From assembly GCA_036260415.1 (NCBI GenBank), contig DASZZX010000222.1:1-17509 (forward strand): DNA of 17,509 nt, in the 5' to 3' direction. The notes below the pieces were generated by a model. That model was not told where the DNA came from. It was given only the letters and a program-made list of their open reading frames with translations, and searched no databases. This DNA is from DASZZX01 sp036260415. GTDB lineage: Bacteria; Actinomycetota; Nitriliruptoria; Nitriliruptorales; JAHWKO01. Position numbers and translations under genes: made by a program. Below, one piece after another: positions 7,009 to 15,071 of the stretch; position 1 is the stretch's first letter; each line of letters opens with the position of its first letter.

Positions 7009-8406
7009 TTGATCAGCGGCGACGTCCAGGTCGGTGCGGACAGCGAGATGCTGCAGCGGCTGGTCATCTTCGGCGGTGCCGGCGACCTGACCCGCCGCTA
7101 CCTCCTGCCCGCCTTGTCACGGCTGCAGGCCGCTGGACGCCTCCCCTCCGGCTTCGAGATCGTGGCCGCCGACCGCGACGACATCGCAACGAACGCGTAC
7201 CGCGAGGCGGCCGCAGGGTGGCTGGCGCAGCACGCCCCCACGGTTGCGTCCACGGCGCGACACGACCTCGCGCGCATGCTGGTATACCGACAGGCCGACG
7301 CGCTCGATCCCGGCAGCGTCCACGAGACGCTGCAGCCGGACCTGGGCCCGACCGCTGTGTACCTCGCCCTGCCGCCGTCCGTCTTCGGGCCGGCGATCGC
7401 GGCCCTGACATCTGCCGGCCTACCGTCCGGCAGCCGGCTGGGCATCGAGAAGCCGTTCGGGACCAGCCTCGCGCACGCACGTGAGCTCAACCGGTTGGTG
7501 CGCCGCTGCCTTCCCGAGGACGCGGTGTTCCGTATCGACCACTTCCTGGGCATGCAGATGGTGCAGAACCTGGTCGGGCTGCGGTTCGCCAACCGCGTGC
7601 TCGAACCGGTGTGGAACTGCCACCACGTCGACGCGGTCGAGATCGTCTGGGACGAGACGCTGACCTTGGAGGGGCGGGGTTACTACGACGCGGTGGGTGC
7701 CTTGCGCGACATGGTGCAGAACCATCTGCTCCAACTGCTGGCGCTCGTCGGCATGGAGCCGCCGGCACGGCTCGATGCCCGCGGGCTACGCGACCGCAAG
7801 ACGGATCTGCTCCGGGCGGTGCGTCGGTTCTCACCGGAGGAGGTCGACCGCCACACCGTCCGCGCGCGCTATACGGCTGGGAGCGTGCGTGGGCGGCAGG
7901 TGCCCGCCTACCTCGACGAGGAGGGCGTGGACCGCGACCGTGACACGGAGACGTTCGTGCAGGTCACGCTGCGGGTCGACAACTGGCGTTGGGCTGGCGT
8001 GCCGTTCGTCCTGCGGACCGGCAAGGCGCTGGCGACGGACCGCCGCGAGATCACGATCCGCTTCCGTCCGGTGCCGCTGCCCGCCCTCGCCGGCGCAGCA
8101 CCTCCCAACCTCCTGCGTATCCCGCTCGACCCGGAGTCCCTCAGCCTCGACCTCAACCTGAACGCGGCCGGTGAGCGGTTCGGGTTCGAGCGTGTCAGCC
8201 TGGCGCAGCCGATGGCGCCCCCGCGTCTGCCTGCCTACGGGTGGGTCCTGCTCGCACTCCTCGGGGGCGACCCGATGCTGTCGATCCGCGCCGACGAGGC
8301 CGAGGAGTCGTGGGCCATCATCGAGCCGATCCTGGATGCCTGGGCGGCGGGCGTCGCACCTCTGAGCAGCTACGCAGCCGGCAGCCACGGGCCCGGCCAG
8401 CCGTGA
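7009..8406 (+). CDS. zwf: Glucose-6-phosphate dehydrogenase, divergent HFLGM-type
   Basis: A 465-residue enzyme expected to oxidise glucose-6-phosphate to 6-phosphogluconolactone with NAD(P)+, the first step of the oxidative pentose-phosphate pathway. The TTG start at 7009 has TAGGAG 5 bases upstream; ATG 7048 is a shorter alternative. Visible motifs are the dinucleotide loop GGAGDLTRR (22-30), EKPFG (147-151), RIDHFLG (175-181, with substrate His178), ALRDMVQNHLLQLL with catalytic-base His239, and NWRWAGVPFVLRTGK with Lys339. The lysine that normally follows DHYLG (DHYLGK) is Met182 here, and the tyrosine is Phe. I recall a second actinobacterial Zwf group with DHFLGM, so this is probably a subfamily trait, but substrate or cofactor preference could differ. 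It stands alone, without opcA, pgl or gnd neighbours. Confidence 0.9.
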   Translation: MISGDVQVGADSEMLQRLVIFGGAGDLTRRYLLPALSRLQAAGRLPSGFEIVAADRDDIATNAYREAAAGWLAQHAPTVASTARHDLARMLVYRQADALDPGSVHETLQPDLGPTAVYLALPPSVFGPAIAALTSAGLPSGSRLGIEKPFGTSLAHARELNRLVRRCLPEDAVFRIDHFLGMQMVQNLVGLRFANRVLEPVWNCHHVDAVEIVWDETLTLEGRGYYDAVGALRDMVQNHLLQLLALVGMEPPARLDARGLRDRKTDLLRAVRRFSPEEVDRHTVRARYTAGSVRGRQVPAYLDEEGVDRDRDTETFVQVTLRVDNWRWAGVPFVLRTGKALATDRREITIRFRPVPLPALAGAAPPNLLRIPLDPESLSLDLNLNAAGERFGFERVSLAQPMAPPRLPAYGWVLLALLGGDPMLSIRADEAEESWAIIEPILDAWAAGVAPLSSYAAGSHGPGQP

Positions 8407-8497
8407 CCCGCAGGTTCCGCGCCTGGGCGACGCCCGGTGCCCCGGAATGCAGTGGGTCCCCGCCCTGTCACATCGAGGTCCGCCCGCCGCCGGCTTC

Positions 8498-8518
8498 GCG
8501 ACCGCCTCATCAGGTCGC
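8498..8518. terminator. Possible hairpin between convergent zwf and GGR genes
   Basis: GCGACC (8498-8503) and GGTCGC (8513-8518) form a 6-bp GC-rich stem with a 9-base loop. It spans the stop codon of the flavoprotein gene, between the two convergent 3' ends. There is no U-tract, so this is only a candidate. Nothing else stands out in 8407-8509. Confidence 0.25.
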
Positions 8519-9796
8519 CGCAGCGGCCTCGGCCGTCACCGACGACACGGCCGCCCGGCGCATCCGGCTCCGCCTGGTGACCAGGTCGACGGCGGTGGAC
8601 CCGATCGCGGCCAGCGTCGCAGCGCCGCCCGGTCGCGCCCCGTCGAGCAGGTCGTTCCAGTACAGCGCCCATCCCGCGGCCAGCATACGCCCGATCCCCG
8701 GACCGGTGAGGAGACGACCCGCTGCGGCGACCGCGCGGGGGTGAGGCAGCAGCGCCGCGTGGACCGCCGCGTTGGAGCCGTGGAAACGGGCGTAGGTCCG
8801 GGCCAGGAACCGGCTGTACGCGGGTGCGGGGCAGCTGGCGTTGGAGAGGATCGCCTCCGCCGCTGCCCGTCCGCTGCCCATGGCCTCGGAGATGCCCTCC
8901 CCCTGCAGCGGGTTGACGAGTCCGGCTGCGTCACCGACGAGCAGCGTCCGGTCGCGGCCGGGCGTTGCTCCGACCATGCCCAGTCGCAGCCACGCACCCC
9001 GTCGGGTTGCCGGGTCGGGGCGGGACTCGAGCAGACCGCAGCGGCGCAGATCACCCAGGAAATCGTCAACGAGTCGCGGCACGGTGGTGGCCGCGCGACG
9101 GTCGTGCAGGACCCCGATCCCCAGCCCGACGTTCGCCCGACCATCCGGGCTCGGGAACAGCCAGCCGTAGCCGGGGAAGCCGCGCCACGGCCGGGGTTCC
9201 CACATCACGATGGTGGGGACGTCCACCTCGGCCTCGACGTACCAGCGCACCGCCAGCCCCCACAGCGCCGCCTCGGGACGGACCAGGCCGGTCACCCGCC
9301 CGACCGTGCTCAACGCACCGTCCGCGCCCACGACCACCTCGGCGCGCACCCGACTGCCGCCGGACAGTTCGAAGCCCTCCAGTCCCGTCCGCCCGACGAT
9401 CGGGGTGGTCGCCGAAGCCCGCAGGAACCCGGCTCCGGCCTCCTGCGCGGCCTCCAACAGGCGTGCGTCGAACCGGGCGCGCGGGAGGACGATCCCGTGG
9501 TCCGCGTAGGTGCGTCCCAGGTGACGGGGATGGTCGACCGACCGCCCGGTCGGGCCCACCACCCGCATCCCGGTGATGCGGAGGGCCTCCGGCGTGTCGA
9601 TCGCCAGGTCGTCGAGGAGCTGCACACCGCGTGGGCCGACGAGGTCTCCGCACGCCTTGTCACGTGGGAAGCTGGCCTTGTCGAGGAGGATGGTCCGAGC
9701 GCCACCCCTCGCGAGCACGAGCGCTGTCACGCACCCGGCCGGCCCTGCCCCGACCACCAGGACGTCACAACGGTGCTGGCTCGACCTCGGCCTCAC
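8510..9796 (-). CDS. Geranylgeranyl-reductase-family FAD oxidoreductase (MenJ/GGR-like)
   Basis: A 428-residue flavoprotein. The N-terminal Rossmann fold carries GAGPAG (16-21) and an FAD-binding acidic residue at LLDK (37-40). These are followed by the family signature FPRDKACGD (43-51) and the late FAD motif GDAAGLVNPLQGEGI starting at residue 288. GGR-family enzymes saturate isoprenoid double bonds in archaeal lipids, chlorophyll phytyl chains or, as MenJ in mycobacteria, one unit of the menaquinone tail. It diverges from a MenG-like methyltransferase, which favours a menaquinone role here; that step is inference. The start GTG 9796 is the only good one, since the frame upstream of it runs inside the opposite gene. 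Its ribosome site is weak, so leaderless translation is possible. Length is close to typical family members. Confidence 0.88.
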   Translation of the reverse strand: MRPRSSQHRCDVLVVGAGPAGCVTALVLARGGARTILLDKASFPRDKACGDLVGPRGVQLLDDLAIDTPEALRITGMRVVGPTGRSVDHPRHLGRTYADHGIVLPRARFDARLLEAAQEAGAGFLRASATTPIVGRTGLEGFELSGGSRVRAEVVVGADGALSTVGRVTGLVRPEAALWGLAVRWYVEAEVDVPTIVMWEPRPWRGFPGYGWLFPSPDGRANVGLGIGVLHDRRAATTVPRLVDDFLGDLRRCGLLESRPDPATRRGAWLRLGMVGATPGRDRTLLVGDAAGLVNPLQGEGISEAMGSGRAAAEAILSNASCPAPAYSRFLARTYARFHGSNAAVHAALLPHPRAVAAAGRLLTGPGIGRMLAAGWALYWNDLLDGARPGGAATLAAIGSTAVDLVTRRSRMRRAAVSSVTAEAAAAT

Positions 9797-9832
9797 GCCA
9801 TCTACCGTACGACGGGCGCGAGAGGACCTGCC
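9797..9832. promoter_or_regulatory. 36-bp shared gap between divergent GGR and menG starts
   Basis: The two divergent start codons are only 36 bp apart. The plus-strand side contains AGAGGA (9821-9826), the likely ribosome site of menG. No room remains for two full non-overlapping promoters, so at least one promoter must extend into the opposite coding region, or transcripts start at or near the start codon. That is inference; no hexamers are assigned. Confidence 0.35.
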
Positions 9833-10564
9833 GTGCGGACGGGAACCCAACCCAACACCTTCGCCCGCCGGCTCTTCAGCGGGCTGCCTGCACGCTACGA
9901 CGTGCTGGCCGAGGTGCTGTCGTTCCGTCAGAACGCCCGCTGGCGGCGGACCATGGTGGACCGGGTCGTCGCATCCGGACCAGCCGCCGTCCTGGATGTC
10001 GCCACCGGGACCGCGGGCGTGGCACGGCAGTTGGCGCAGCGGACCTCCGCGAGCGTGACCGGTGTCGACCTGACCGAACCGATGCTGCGGCGGGCTGCCG
10101 CTGCGGTCGACGAGGAAGGTCACCGAGACCGCATCCGGCTCGCGGTGGCACGCGCCGAGCAGCTGCCCTTCGCCGACGCGACGTTCGACGCGCTGACCTT
10201 CACGTACCTCATGCGGTACGTCGCCGACCCGGACGCGACGCTCCGCGAGCTCGTCCGCGTCGTCCGTCCGGGAGGTGTGATCGCGTCGCTGGAGTTCCAC
10301 GTGCCGCCGACCCCGGTCTGGCACGCGTTGTGGTGGCTGTACACCCGCGTCGGTCTGCCGACCGTCGGGTCGCTGGCGGGGCGTTCGTGGTACGAGGTCG
10401 GTCGTTTCCTAGGGCCCAGCATCTCCCGGCACTACCGCCGCTACCCGCTGATCCGGACGCTGACCGCGTGGCGCGACGCCGGCATCGTCGACGTCGGGTA
10501 CCGCGTCATGAGCCTGGGGGGTGGCGTCGTCATATGGGGAGTGAGAGCCCATGACCGACCTTGA
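9833..10564 (+). CDS. menG: Demethylmenaquinone methyltransferase (MenG/UbiE family)
   Basis: A 243-residue SAM-dependent methyltransferase expected to add the ring methyl group in the last step of menaquinone synthesis. The GTG start at 9833 follows AGAGGA with about 6 bases of spacing; the frame further upstream is a shadow of the GGR gene. The N-terminal FSGLPARYDVLAEVLSFRQN (15-34) matches the UbiE pattern of RYD..N..LSFG followed by WR. Motif I is LDVATGTAG (54-62), the acidic SAM ligand is in VTGVDL (75-80), and AEQLPFADATFDALT (108-122) covers motif II. The C-terminal half keeps the family outline, with LEFHVPPTP in place of EFSKP and a late SIS-RHYRRYPL stretch. It overlaps the next gene by 14 bp and diverges from the GGR-like flavoprotein, consistent with a quinone locus. 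A different prenyl-lipid substrate cannot be excluded. Confidence 0.82.
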   Translation: MRTGTQPNTFARRLFSGLPARYDVLAEVLSFRQNARWRRTMVDRVVASGPAAVLDVATGTAGVARQLAQRTSASVTGVDLTEPMLRRAAAAVDEEGHRDRIRLAVARAEQLPFADATFDALTFTYLMRYVADPDATLRELVRVVRPGGVIASLEFHVPPTPVWHALWWLYTRVGLPTVGSLAGRSWYEVGRFLGPSISRHYRRYPLIRTLTAWRDAGIVDVGYRVMSLGGGVVIWGVRAHDRP

Positions 10565-11312
10565 GCGACGACCCGCCTTCTACGCTGCCGGCTCCGGCGG
10601 TTGGCGGGACTGGTGGACCCTGCTCCACCCTCCGTACACCCTCTGGCACCTGAGCTACGTGGCGCTCGGCGCGGGGCTGGCACCACGCCTCGACGCGGGA
10701 CGGCTCGTGGCGAGCCTCGTCGCCTTCTTCCTCGGCCTCGGCGTCGCTGCCCACGCGCTGGACGAGCTCAACGGGCGTCCGCTGCGGACGAAGATCCCCG
10801 CACGGGCACTGGTCGTGGCGTCGGTCGTGTCCTTGTCCGGGGCGGTGGCGATCGGCGTCGTGATGCTGGTCCGGGTGGCGCAGGACGCAGCCTTCGTTGC
10901 CGGGGCGGTCGCCCTGATTGCGGTCGGTGTGGTGCTCGTCGTCGGCTACAACCTGGAGCTCTTCGGCGGGCGCATCCACACGCGTGCGGGCTTCGCGGCC
11001 GCGTGGGGCGCGTTCCCCGTCGTGACCGCCTACTACGCGCAGGCGGAGGGCCTGGCTCTCCCGGCGGCTCTGGGAGCGGCCGCTGCGTTCGCGCTGTCGT
11101 GGGCGCAGCGCGCCCTCAGCACGCCCGCGCGGTACGTGCGCCGTCGCAGCGCAGGAGTCGAGGTCCACGTCCGTCACCCCGACGGCGATTCGACCCGCCG
11201 CTTCGACGAACGCTTCCTGTTGGCTCCCATCGAGGACGCGCTGCGGGCGCTGTCGTGGGGCATGGTGCTGGTGGGAAGCGCGCTGGTCGCCGCCCGCCTG
11301 GTGACCGGGTAG
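10551..11312 (+). CDS. UbiA-like polytopic membrane protein
   Basis: A 253-residue integral membrane protein beginning at ATG 10551, 14 bp inside the end of menG in another frame, so translation is probably coupled. After a short soluble start with HPPYTLWHLSYVALG (26-40) there are several hydrophobic helices, at about 50-68, 86-108, 112-133, 150-165 and 170-186, plus a C-terminal one at 235-250. Two polar motifs lie between helices. AHALDELNGRPLRTKIP (67-83) recalls the first Asp/Asn-rich motif of UbiA prenyltransferases, followed by RP and a threonine. YNLELFGGRIHTRAG (133-147) sits in the middle. The classical NDxxDxxxD motif is not complete, so catalytic prenyl transfer is uncertain. Position after menG suggests a prenyl-lipid or quinone role. 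It converges with the SRPBCC gene 12 bp away. Confidence 0.7.
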   Translation: MTDLERRPAFYAAGSGGWRDWWTLLHPPYTLWHLSYVALGAGLAPRLDAGRLVASLVAFFLGLGVAAHALDELNGRPLRTKIPARALVVASVVSLSGAVAIGVVMLVRVAQDAAFVAGAVALIAVGVVLVVGYNLELFGGRIHTRAGFAAAWGAFPVVTAYYAQAEGLALPAALGAAAAFALSWAQRALSTPARYVRRRSAGVEVHVRHPDGDSTRRFDERFLLAPIEDALRALSWGMVLVGSALVAARLVTG

Positions 11313-11324
11313 CCGTCGGACGCA

Positions 11325-11810
11325 TCACCACGCAGGGTCCTCCCTGAGGTGTCGGAGGTAGCCGTCCACAGCCCGGGCGACGACGTGATCGTGCCCCCAG
11401 CGCAGCAGCGGGTAGGCCACGCGTGCGGCGCTGCGCATCGACGGCTTGCGCATCTCCAGGCGCCACCCGATGCGGACACGGGAGCCACCCTCGGTGGGGC
11501 GTATCTCCAGCCGGGCCCGCCCCCGCAGGTCACCGTCCACGGTGGCGTCGATCCGATCGGCCCGGCGACAGTGGACGAGCTCGATACGCACCCGCAGGCG
11601 GTACGACAGAGGCGGCACGACCACGGCACGCAGCACGGTCCCCGTCCGCAGCCCGGAGCCTTCGGCTTCGACGTCACGCAGCCATCCCCACCACCGTTCG
11701 AAGCGGTCGAAGTGCTCGACGTCGGCCCACAGCTCCTCGGGAGAGAGCGGGAACGTGAAGCAGCCCTGGTAGCCCATCTCGTAGGGGCGGCGCGTCTGGC
11801 CGAGGTCCAT
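11325..11810 (-). CDS. SRPBCC (START/polyketide-cyclase fold) family protein
   Basis: A 161-residue protein starting at ATG 11810, with GGAGGA directly upstream. An internal ATG at residue 12 is less likely. The sequence follows the SRPBCC pattern: an opening strand (CFTFPLSPEELWADVEHFD, 17-35), WWGWLRDVEAEG, a run of alternating strands (LRVRIELVHCR, RIDATVDGDLRG, ARLEIRPTEGGSRVRIGW) and a long closing helix ending LRHLREDPAW. Such folds bind hydrophobic ligands in a deep cavity, but no catalytic residues or subfamily can be assigned. It lies 97 bp downstream of the GH65 gene on the same strand and could be part of that operon, although the gap is larger than those between the other members and its own ribosome site is good. 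Function unknown. Confidence 0.8.
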   Translation of the reverse strand: MDLGQTRRPYEMGYQGCFTFPLSPEELWADVEHFDRFERWWGWLRDVEAEGSGLRTGTVLRAVVVPPLSYRLRVRIELVHCRRADRIDATVDGDLRGRARLEIRPTEGGSRVRIGWRLEMRKPSMRSAARVAYPLLRWGHDHVVARAVDGYLRHLREDPAW

Positions 11811-11907
11811 GTGCTCCTCCGCTGTGGCCGCCCACCGTACGGGGGCGGCGCCCACCCTCCCCCCGGCGGTCTCCTGAGCGGCGCCCGGTGGACGCCGACC
11901 GTGTCGG

Positions 11908-14301
11908 TCACAGCGAGAACGCGACCGATCCCTCAGCCTCCAGCTGGACCCGCATCCCGCGGCACACCACCGTGATCGGTGGGGCAGCTCCGGGGTGGGA
12001 CCGCACCACGAGACGAGCGTGATCGAGCTCGACGTCGAGGCGGTGACCGCGGTGGTCCACCTGGTAGCCGACGTGGAGCAGATCGCGTGGCAGCTGCGGG
12101 TCGAACTCCAGTCTCCCGCTCCTCGTGACCATCCCGCTGTAGGCCCGCTGGAGCAGGTCGAGGGTGCCGGCCATGGCGCCCAGGTGGATCCCCTCAGCGG
12201 TCGTGCCACCCTGGACGTCGGAGATGTCGGCCTCCAGCGACGCCCGGAACAGCTCCCAGGACCGATCGGGCGTGTAGCGGGCCAGCACCCACGCGTGCAC
12301 CAGCTGACTGAGCGTCGAGCCGTGGGACGTGCGCTGCTCGTAGTAGTCGATGGTGCGCTGGATGCCGTCAGGGTCGAGGGCGTAGCCCAGCCTGGCGAAG
12401 AGGTCGATGACCTCGTCCTCGGACAGCAGGTACAGCAGCATGAGCACGTCCGCCTGCTTCGACGCCCGGTAGCGGTTCACATCGTCGCCCTCCGCCTCGA
12501 GGATGCGGTCCAGGCGCATCACCGGGCCGTAACGACGGTGGTAGCTTTCCCAGTCGAGCTCCTCCAGCGTCTCGTAGCGCTCGAACTGGCTGATGACACC
12601 GCCGTCGTGGAAGCAGACGCGCAGCTTGCGCGAGATGTCCTCCCAGCGTTCCAGCTCCGCAGCGTCGATCGCCAGGCGGTGGGTGAGGTCGTGGCGATGG
12701 TGCTCGGGCAGCCGCTGGAGCATCTCCACCGCGCGCTGCAGGACCCAGGCCGCCATCACGTTGGTGTAGGCGTTGTTGTCGATCCCGGGACTGTCCGCGT
12801 CGGGGTAGGCGTCGTGGTACTCGTCGGGTCCGACCACCCCCCGGATGTCGTAGCGGTCGTCGTCGCGGTCGTGGCTGGCGATCGACGCCCAGAACCGGGC
12901 GATCTCGAGCAACACCTCCCCCGCCCGGTACGCGAGGAAGGCCATGTCCCCGGTCACCTCCCAGTACTTCCACAGGTTGTACGCCACCGCGATGTTGATG
13001 TGCCGCTGGAGGTGCGAGTTGTCGGGCAGCCACCGGCCGGACCGCGGGTTGAGGTGGACGACCTGGGACTCCTCGCGGCCGCTGCTCCCGCTCTGCCACG
13101 GGTACATCGCGCCCCGATGCCCAGCCTGCCGAGCCGCCCACCGTGCCTCGTCCAGACGCCGGCAGCGGTACAACAGCAGCGCGCGGGTGAGCGCCGGCAG
13201 CCGCAGGTTGAGGAACCGGAAGGCGAACAGCTCGTCCCAGAAGATGTGCCCGCGGTAGGCCTCCCCGTGCCAACCGCGAGCCGGGACGCCGACGTCCAGC
13301 TCCATGGTGTTGGGCGACGCTGTCTGCAGCAGATGGAAGATGTGCAGACGGGTCACCAACTGCGTCCGGTCGCCGTGGTCGTCGTCGACGTCGAGGCGGA
13401 AACGCTCCCACAGGTGGTCCCACGCGTTCGCGTGGCGCGCCAGGAGCGCCTCGAAGTCACTGCTGCGCGCGACCGCAGTCCGCGCGGCGAGGCCAGCCTC
13501 GGAGATGCCCCGGTCGCGGGAGGTGTGGACGGCGACGATCTTCTCGATCTCCGCAGTCGAGCCCGGTCCGAGGTCGACCGTCAGCTGGTGGGCGAGGTAC
13601 CTGGCCTCGTCGATGACCTGGTGATCTGGTGCGACCGGTCGTCCGTCGACGGACACCCTCGTGCGGGCCGCCATCGCGACCTCGACCCGGGACTGGTTGG
13701 TGCGCACCTGCAGGAGCAGCGTGCGGTCGGTCGCAGCGCTGCGCACGACCTCGAGGTGGCGTCTGGCCAGCGCGCGGTAACGGGGCACGCCGCTGTTGGT
13801 CACCCGGCCGTCGAGGCCGCTACGGACGGTGAGCCGGCCCGACCAGTCCTCGGCGGCGATCGTGGTCTCCACACCCGCGAGGTGCCACTCGTCGAGGTGG
13901 ACGAACCTTCGCTCGTGCAGTCGCGTCGCTCGGCCCTCCTCGTCGACGAAGCGCACGTCGCGGGTGAGGATGCCGCGCCGCACGTCCAGCTCCTGCTGGT
14001 AGCGGTCGATTGCGACCGTCCGCAGGTCGAACCACGGACCGTCGTCGACCCTGAACGTCAGGTGCAGCCAGTTCGGCAGGTTGACCAGGTCCTCGTTCTC
14101 GACCGGCCGACCGGCGACCGTGCTGGACAGCCGGTTGTACAGGCCGGCTACGTAGGTCCCCGGGTAGTGCACCTCGTCGGCCGTGGCCTCAGGAGCCGCA
14201 CCACGCGTGGCGACGTAGCCGTTGCCGAGCGTGCACAACGCCTCGCGCAGCCCCTCCTGTGCGGGGTCGAACCCCTCGTAGCGCAACGTCCACGAGGTCA
14301 C
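11908..14301 (-). CDS. GH65 family disaccharide phosphorylase
   Basis: A 797-residue glycoside hydrolase family 65 protein of normal family length. The GTG start at 14301 overlaps the stop of the upstream mutase gene (GTGA) and has AGGTGG 7 bases upstream. The longer open frame is a shadow. The N-terminal beta-sandwich includes LCTLGNGYVATRG (22-34). The (alpha/alpha)6 barrel contains GEAYRGHIFWDELFAF (346-361), GPDEYH (491-496) with Glu494 as the predicted general acid, and KQADVL (615-620) and TSHGSTLS (658-665), which correspond to the substrate and phosphate sites of GH65 phosphorylases. The expected reaction is inverting phosphorolysis of an alpha-glucosyl disaccharide (trehalose, maltose, kojibiose or similar) to beta-glucose-1-phosphate and a sugar. 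The coupled beta-phosphoglucomutase supports this. The exact disaccharide cannot be told from sequence. No signal peptide is seen, so it is cytosolic. Confidence 0.93.
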   Translation of the reverse strand: MTSWTLRYEGFDPAQEGLREALCTLGNGYVATRGAAPEATADEVHYPGTYVAGLYNRLSSTVAGRPVENEDLVNLPNWLHLTFRVDDGPWFDLRTVAIDRYQQELDVRRGILTRDVRFVDEEGRATRLHERRFVHLDEWHLAGVETTIAAEDWSGRLTVRSGLDGRVTNSGVPRYRALARRHLEVVRSAATDRTLLLQVRTNQSRVEVAMAARTRVSVDGRPVAPDHQVIDEARYLAHQLTVDLGPGSTAEIEKIVAVHTSRDRGISEAGLAARTAVARSSDFEALLARHANAWDHLWERFRLDVDDDHGDRTQLVTRLHIFHLLQTASPNTMELDVGVPARGWHGEAYRGHIFWDELFAFRFLNLRLPALTRALLLYRCRRLDEARWAARQAGHRGAMYPWQSGSSGREESQVVHLNPRSGRWLPDNSHLQRHINIAVAYNLWKYWEVTGDMAFLAYRAGEVLLEIARFWASIASHDRDDDRYDIRGVVGPDEYHDAYPDADSPGIDNNAYTNVMAAWVLQRAVEMLQRLPEHHRHDLTHRLAIDAAELERWEDISRKLRVCFHDGGVISQFERYETLEELDWESYHRRYGPVMRLDRILEAEGDDVNRYRASKQADVLMLLYLLSEDEVIDLFARLGYALDPDGIQRTIDYYEQRTSHGSTLSQLVHAWVLARYTPDRSWELFRASLEADISDVQGGTTAEGIHLGAMAGTLDLLQRAYSGMVTRSGRLEFDPQLPRDLLHVGYQVDHRGHRLDVELDHARLVVRSHPGAAPPITVVCRGMRVQLEAEGSVAFSL

Positions 14302-15071
14302 CGGGCGCCACCTTGCGTCGTCGCGGCGAGCTGCACCTCGGCCAGGTCGCCGACCACCACGTCCGCGCCGGCCGCCAGCAGCTCGTCGGCGTGTCCTCCA
14401 CGGTCGACGCCGATGACCAGGGCGAAGCCGCCGGCACGGCCTGCCTGGACCCCGGCGAGAGCGTCCTCGACCACGGCCGCTCTGTGTGGCTCGGCACCGA
14501 GCCTGCGAACCGCTTCCAGGAACACCCCCGGGTCGGGTTTGCCGTTCAGCCCCAGAGCAGCGGCATCGCCGCCGTCCACGCGGACGTCGAAGATGTCGCC
14601 CACCCCGGCCGCCGCCAGCACCGCGGGAGCGTTGCGGCTGGCGGAGATCACCGCCACGGCGACGCCTCGATCGCGCAGCTCGCCGACGAGGCGCACCGTC
14701 GACTCGTACCGTTCGGCGCCCTGCTCGCTGAGCAGCTCGAGGAACCCCTGGTTCTTGGCGTTCGCGAGCCCGCAGACGGTGTCGCGATGCGGCGGATCCC
14801 GCGGGTCGCCGTACGGTAGGTCGATCCCGCGCGAGTCGAGGAACGCCGCGACGCCGTCGTAACGCGGTCTGCCGTCCACGTAACGGAGGTAGTCGGTGTC
14901 GGTGAACGGCTCGAAGGACCCCCCGCTGCGACGACGGAGGTAGGTGTCGAACGTCTGCTTCCACGCGCGTGCGTGCAGGGAGGCGGTGTCGGTCACGACG
15001 CCGTCCATGTCGAAGACGACCGCCTCGATGCGGTCGAGGTCGATCACCGCCGGGTGGTCGCGTTGCGTCAC
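14298..15071 (-). CDS. pgmB: Beta-phosphoglucomutase family HAD hydrolase
   Basis: A 257-residue HAD-superfamily enzyme. FDMDGVVTDT (20-29) provides nucleophile Asp21 and acid/base Asp23. Cap residues include DGRPRYDGVAAFL. ISAS (142-145) is motif II with Ser143, LNGKPDP contains Lys178, and VEDALAG (201-207) carries the metal-binding acidic pair. This set, with TDTA-SLHARAW after the nucleophile, matches the beta-phosphoglucomutase group that converts beta-glucose-1-phosphate to glucose-6-phosphate. The GTG start at 15071 overlaps the stop of pfkB by 4 bases, and its own stop overlaps the GH65 start by 4 bases, so all three should be made together. It resembles the Rv3400-type partner of the Rv3401-type GH65 protein. 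A phosphatase role is possible but less likely in this context. Confidence 0.88.
   Translation of the reverse strand: MTQRDHPAVIDLDRIEAVVFDMDGVVTDTASLHARAWKQTFDTYLRRRSGGSFEPFTDTDYLRYVDGRPRYDGVAAFLDSRGIDLPYGDPRDPPHRDTVCGLANAKNQGFLELLSEQGAERYESTVRLVGELRDRGVAVAVISASRNAPAVLAAAGVGDIFDVRVDGGDAAALGLNGKPDPGVFLEAVRRLGAEPHRAAVVEDALAGVQAGRAGGFALVIGVDRGGHADELLAAGADVVVGDLAEVQLAATTQGGAR

Noticed and set aside
8447..9832. Upstream half of the 705-codon plus-strand frame ending at menG
   Set aside because: It is antisense to the GGR flavoprotein and has no protein-like motifs; menG has its own GTG and ribosome site at 9833.
11841..11909. G-run/C-run and GACCG-TGT-CGGTC hairpin after GH65
   Set aside because: Stems of only 5 bp with no U-tract, expected by chance at this GC content.
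11995..14862. Plus-strand open frame of 955 codons
   Set aside because: Mirror of the GH65 and mutase genes; the translation is Val/Asp/Arg/Gln-rich with no domain, a common artefact in high-GC DNA.
14302..14964. N-terminal extension of the GH65 frame to 14964
   Set aside because: Low-complexity Arg/Gly sequence overlapping the mutase gene; GTG 14301 with AGGTGG and a GTGA overlap is far better.
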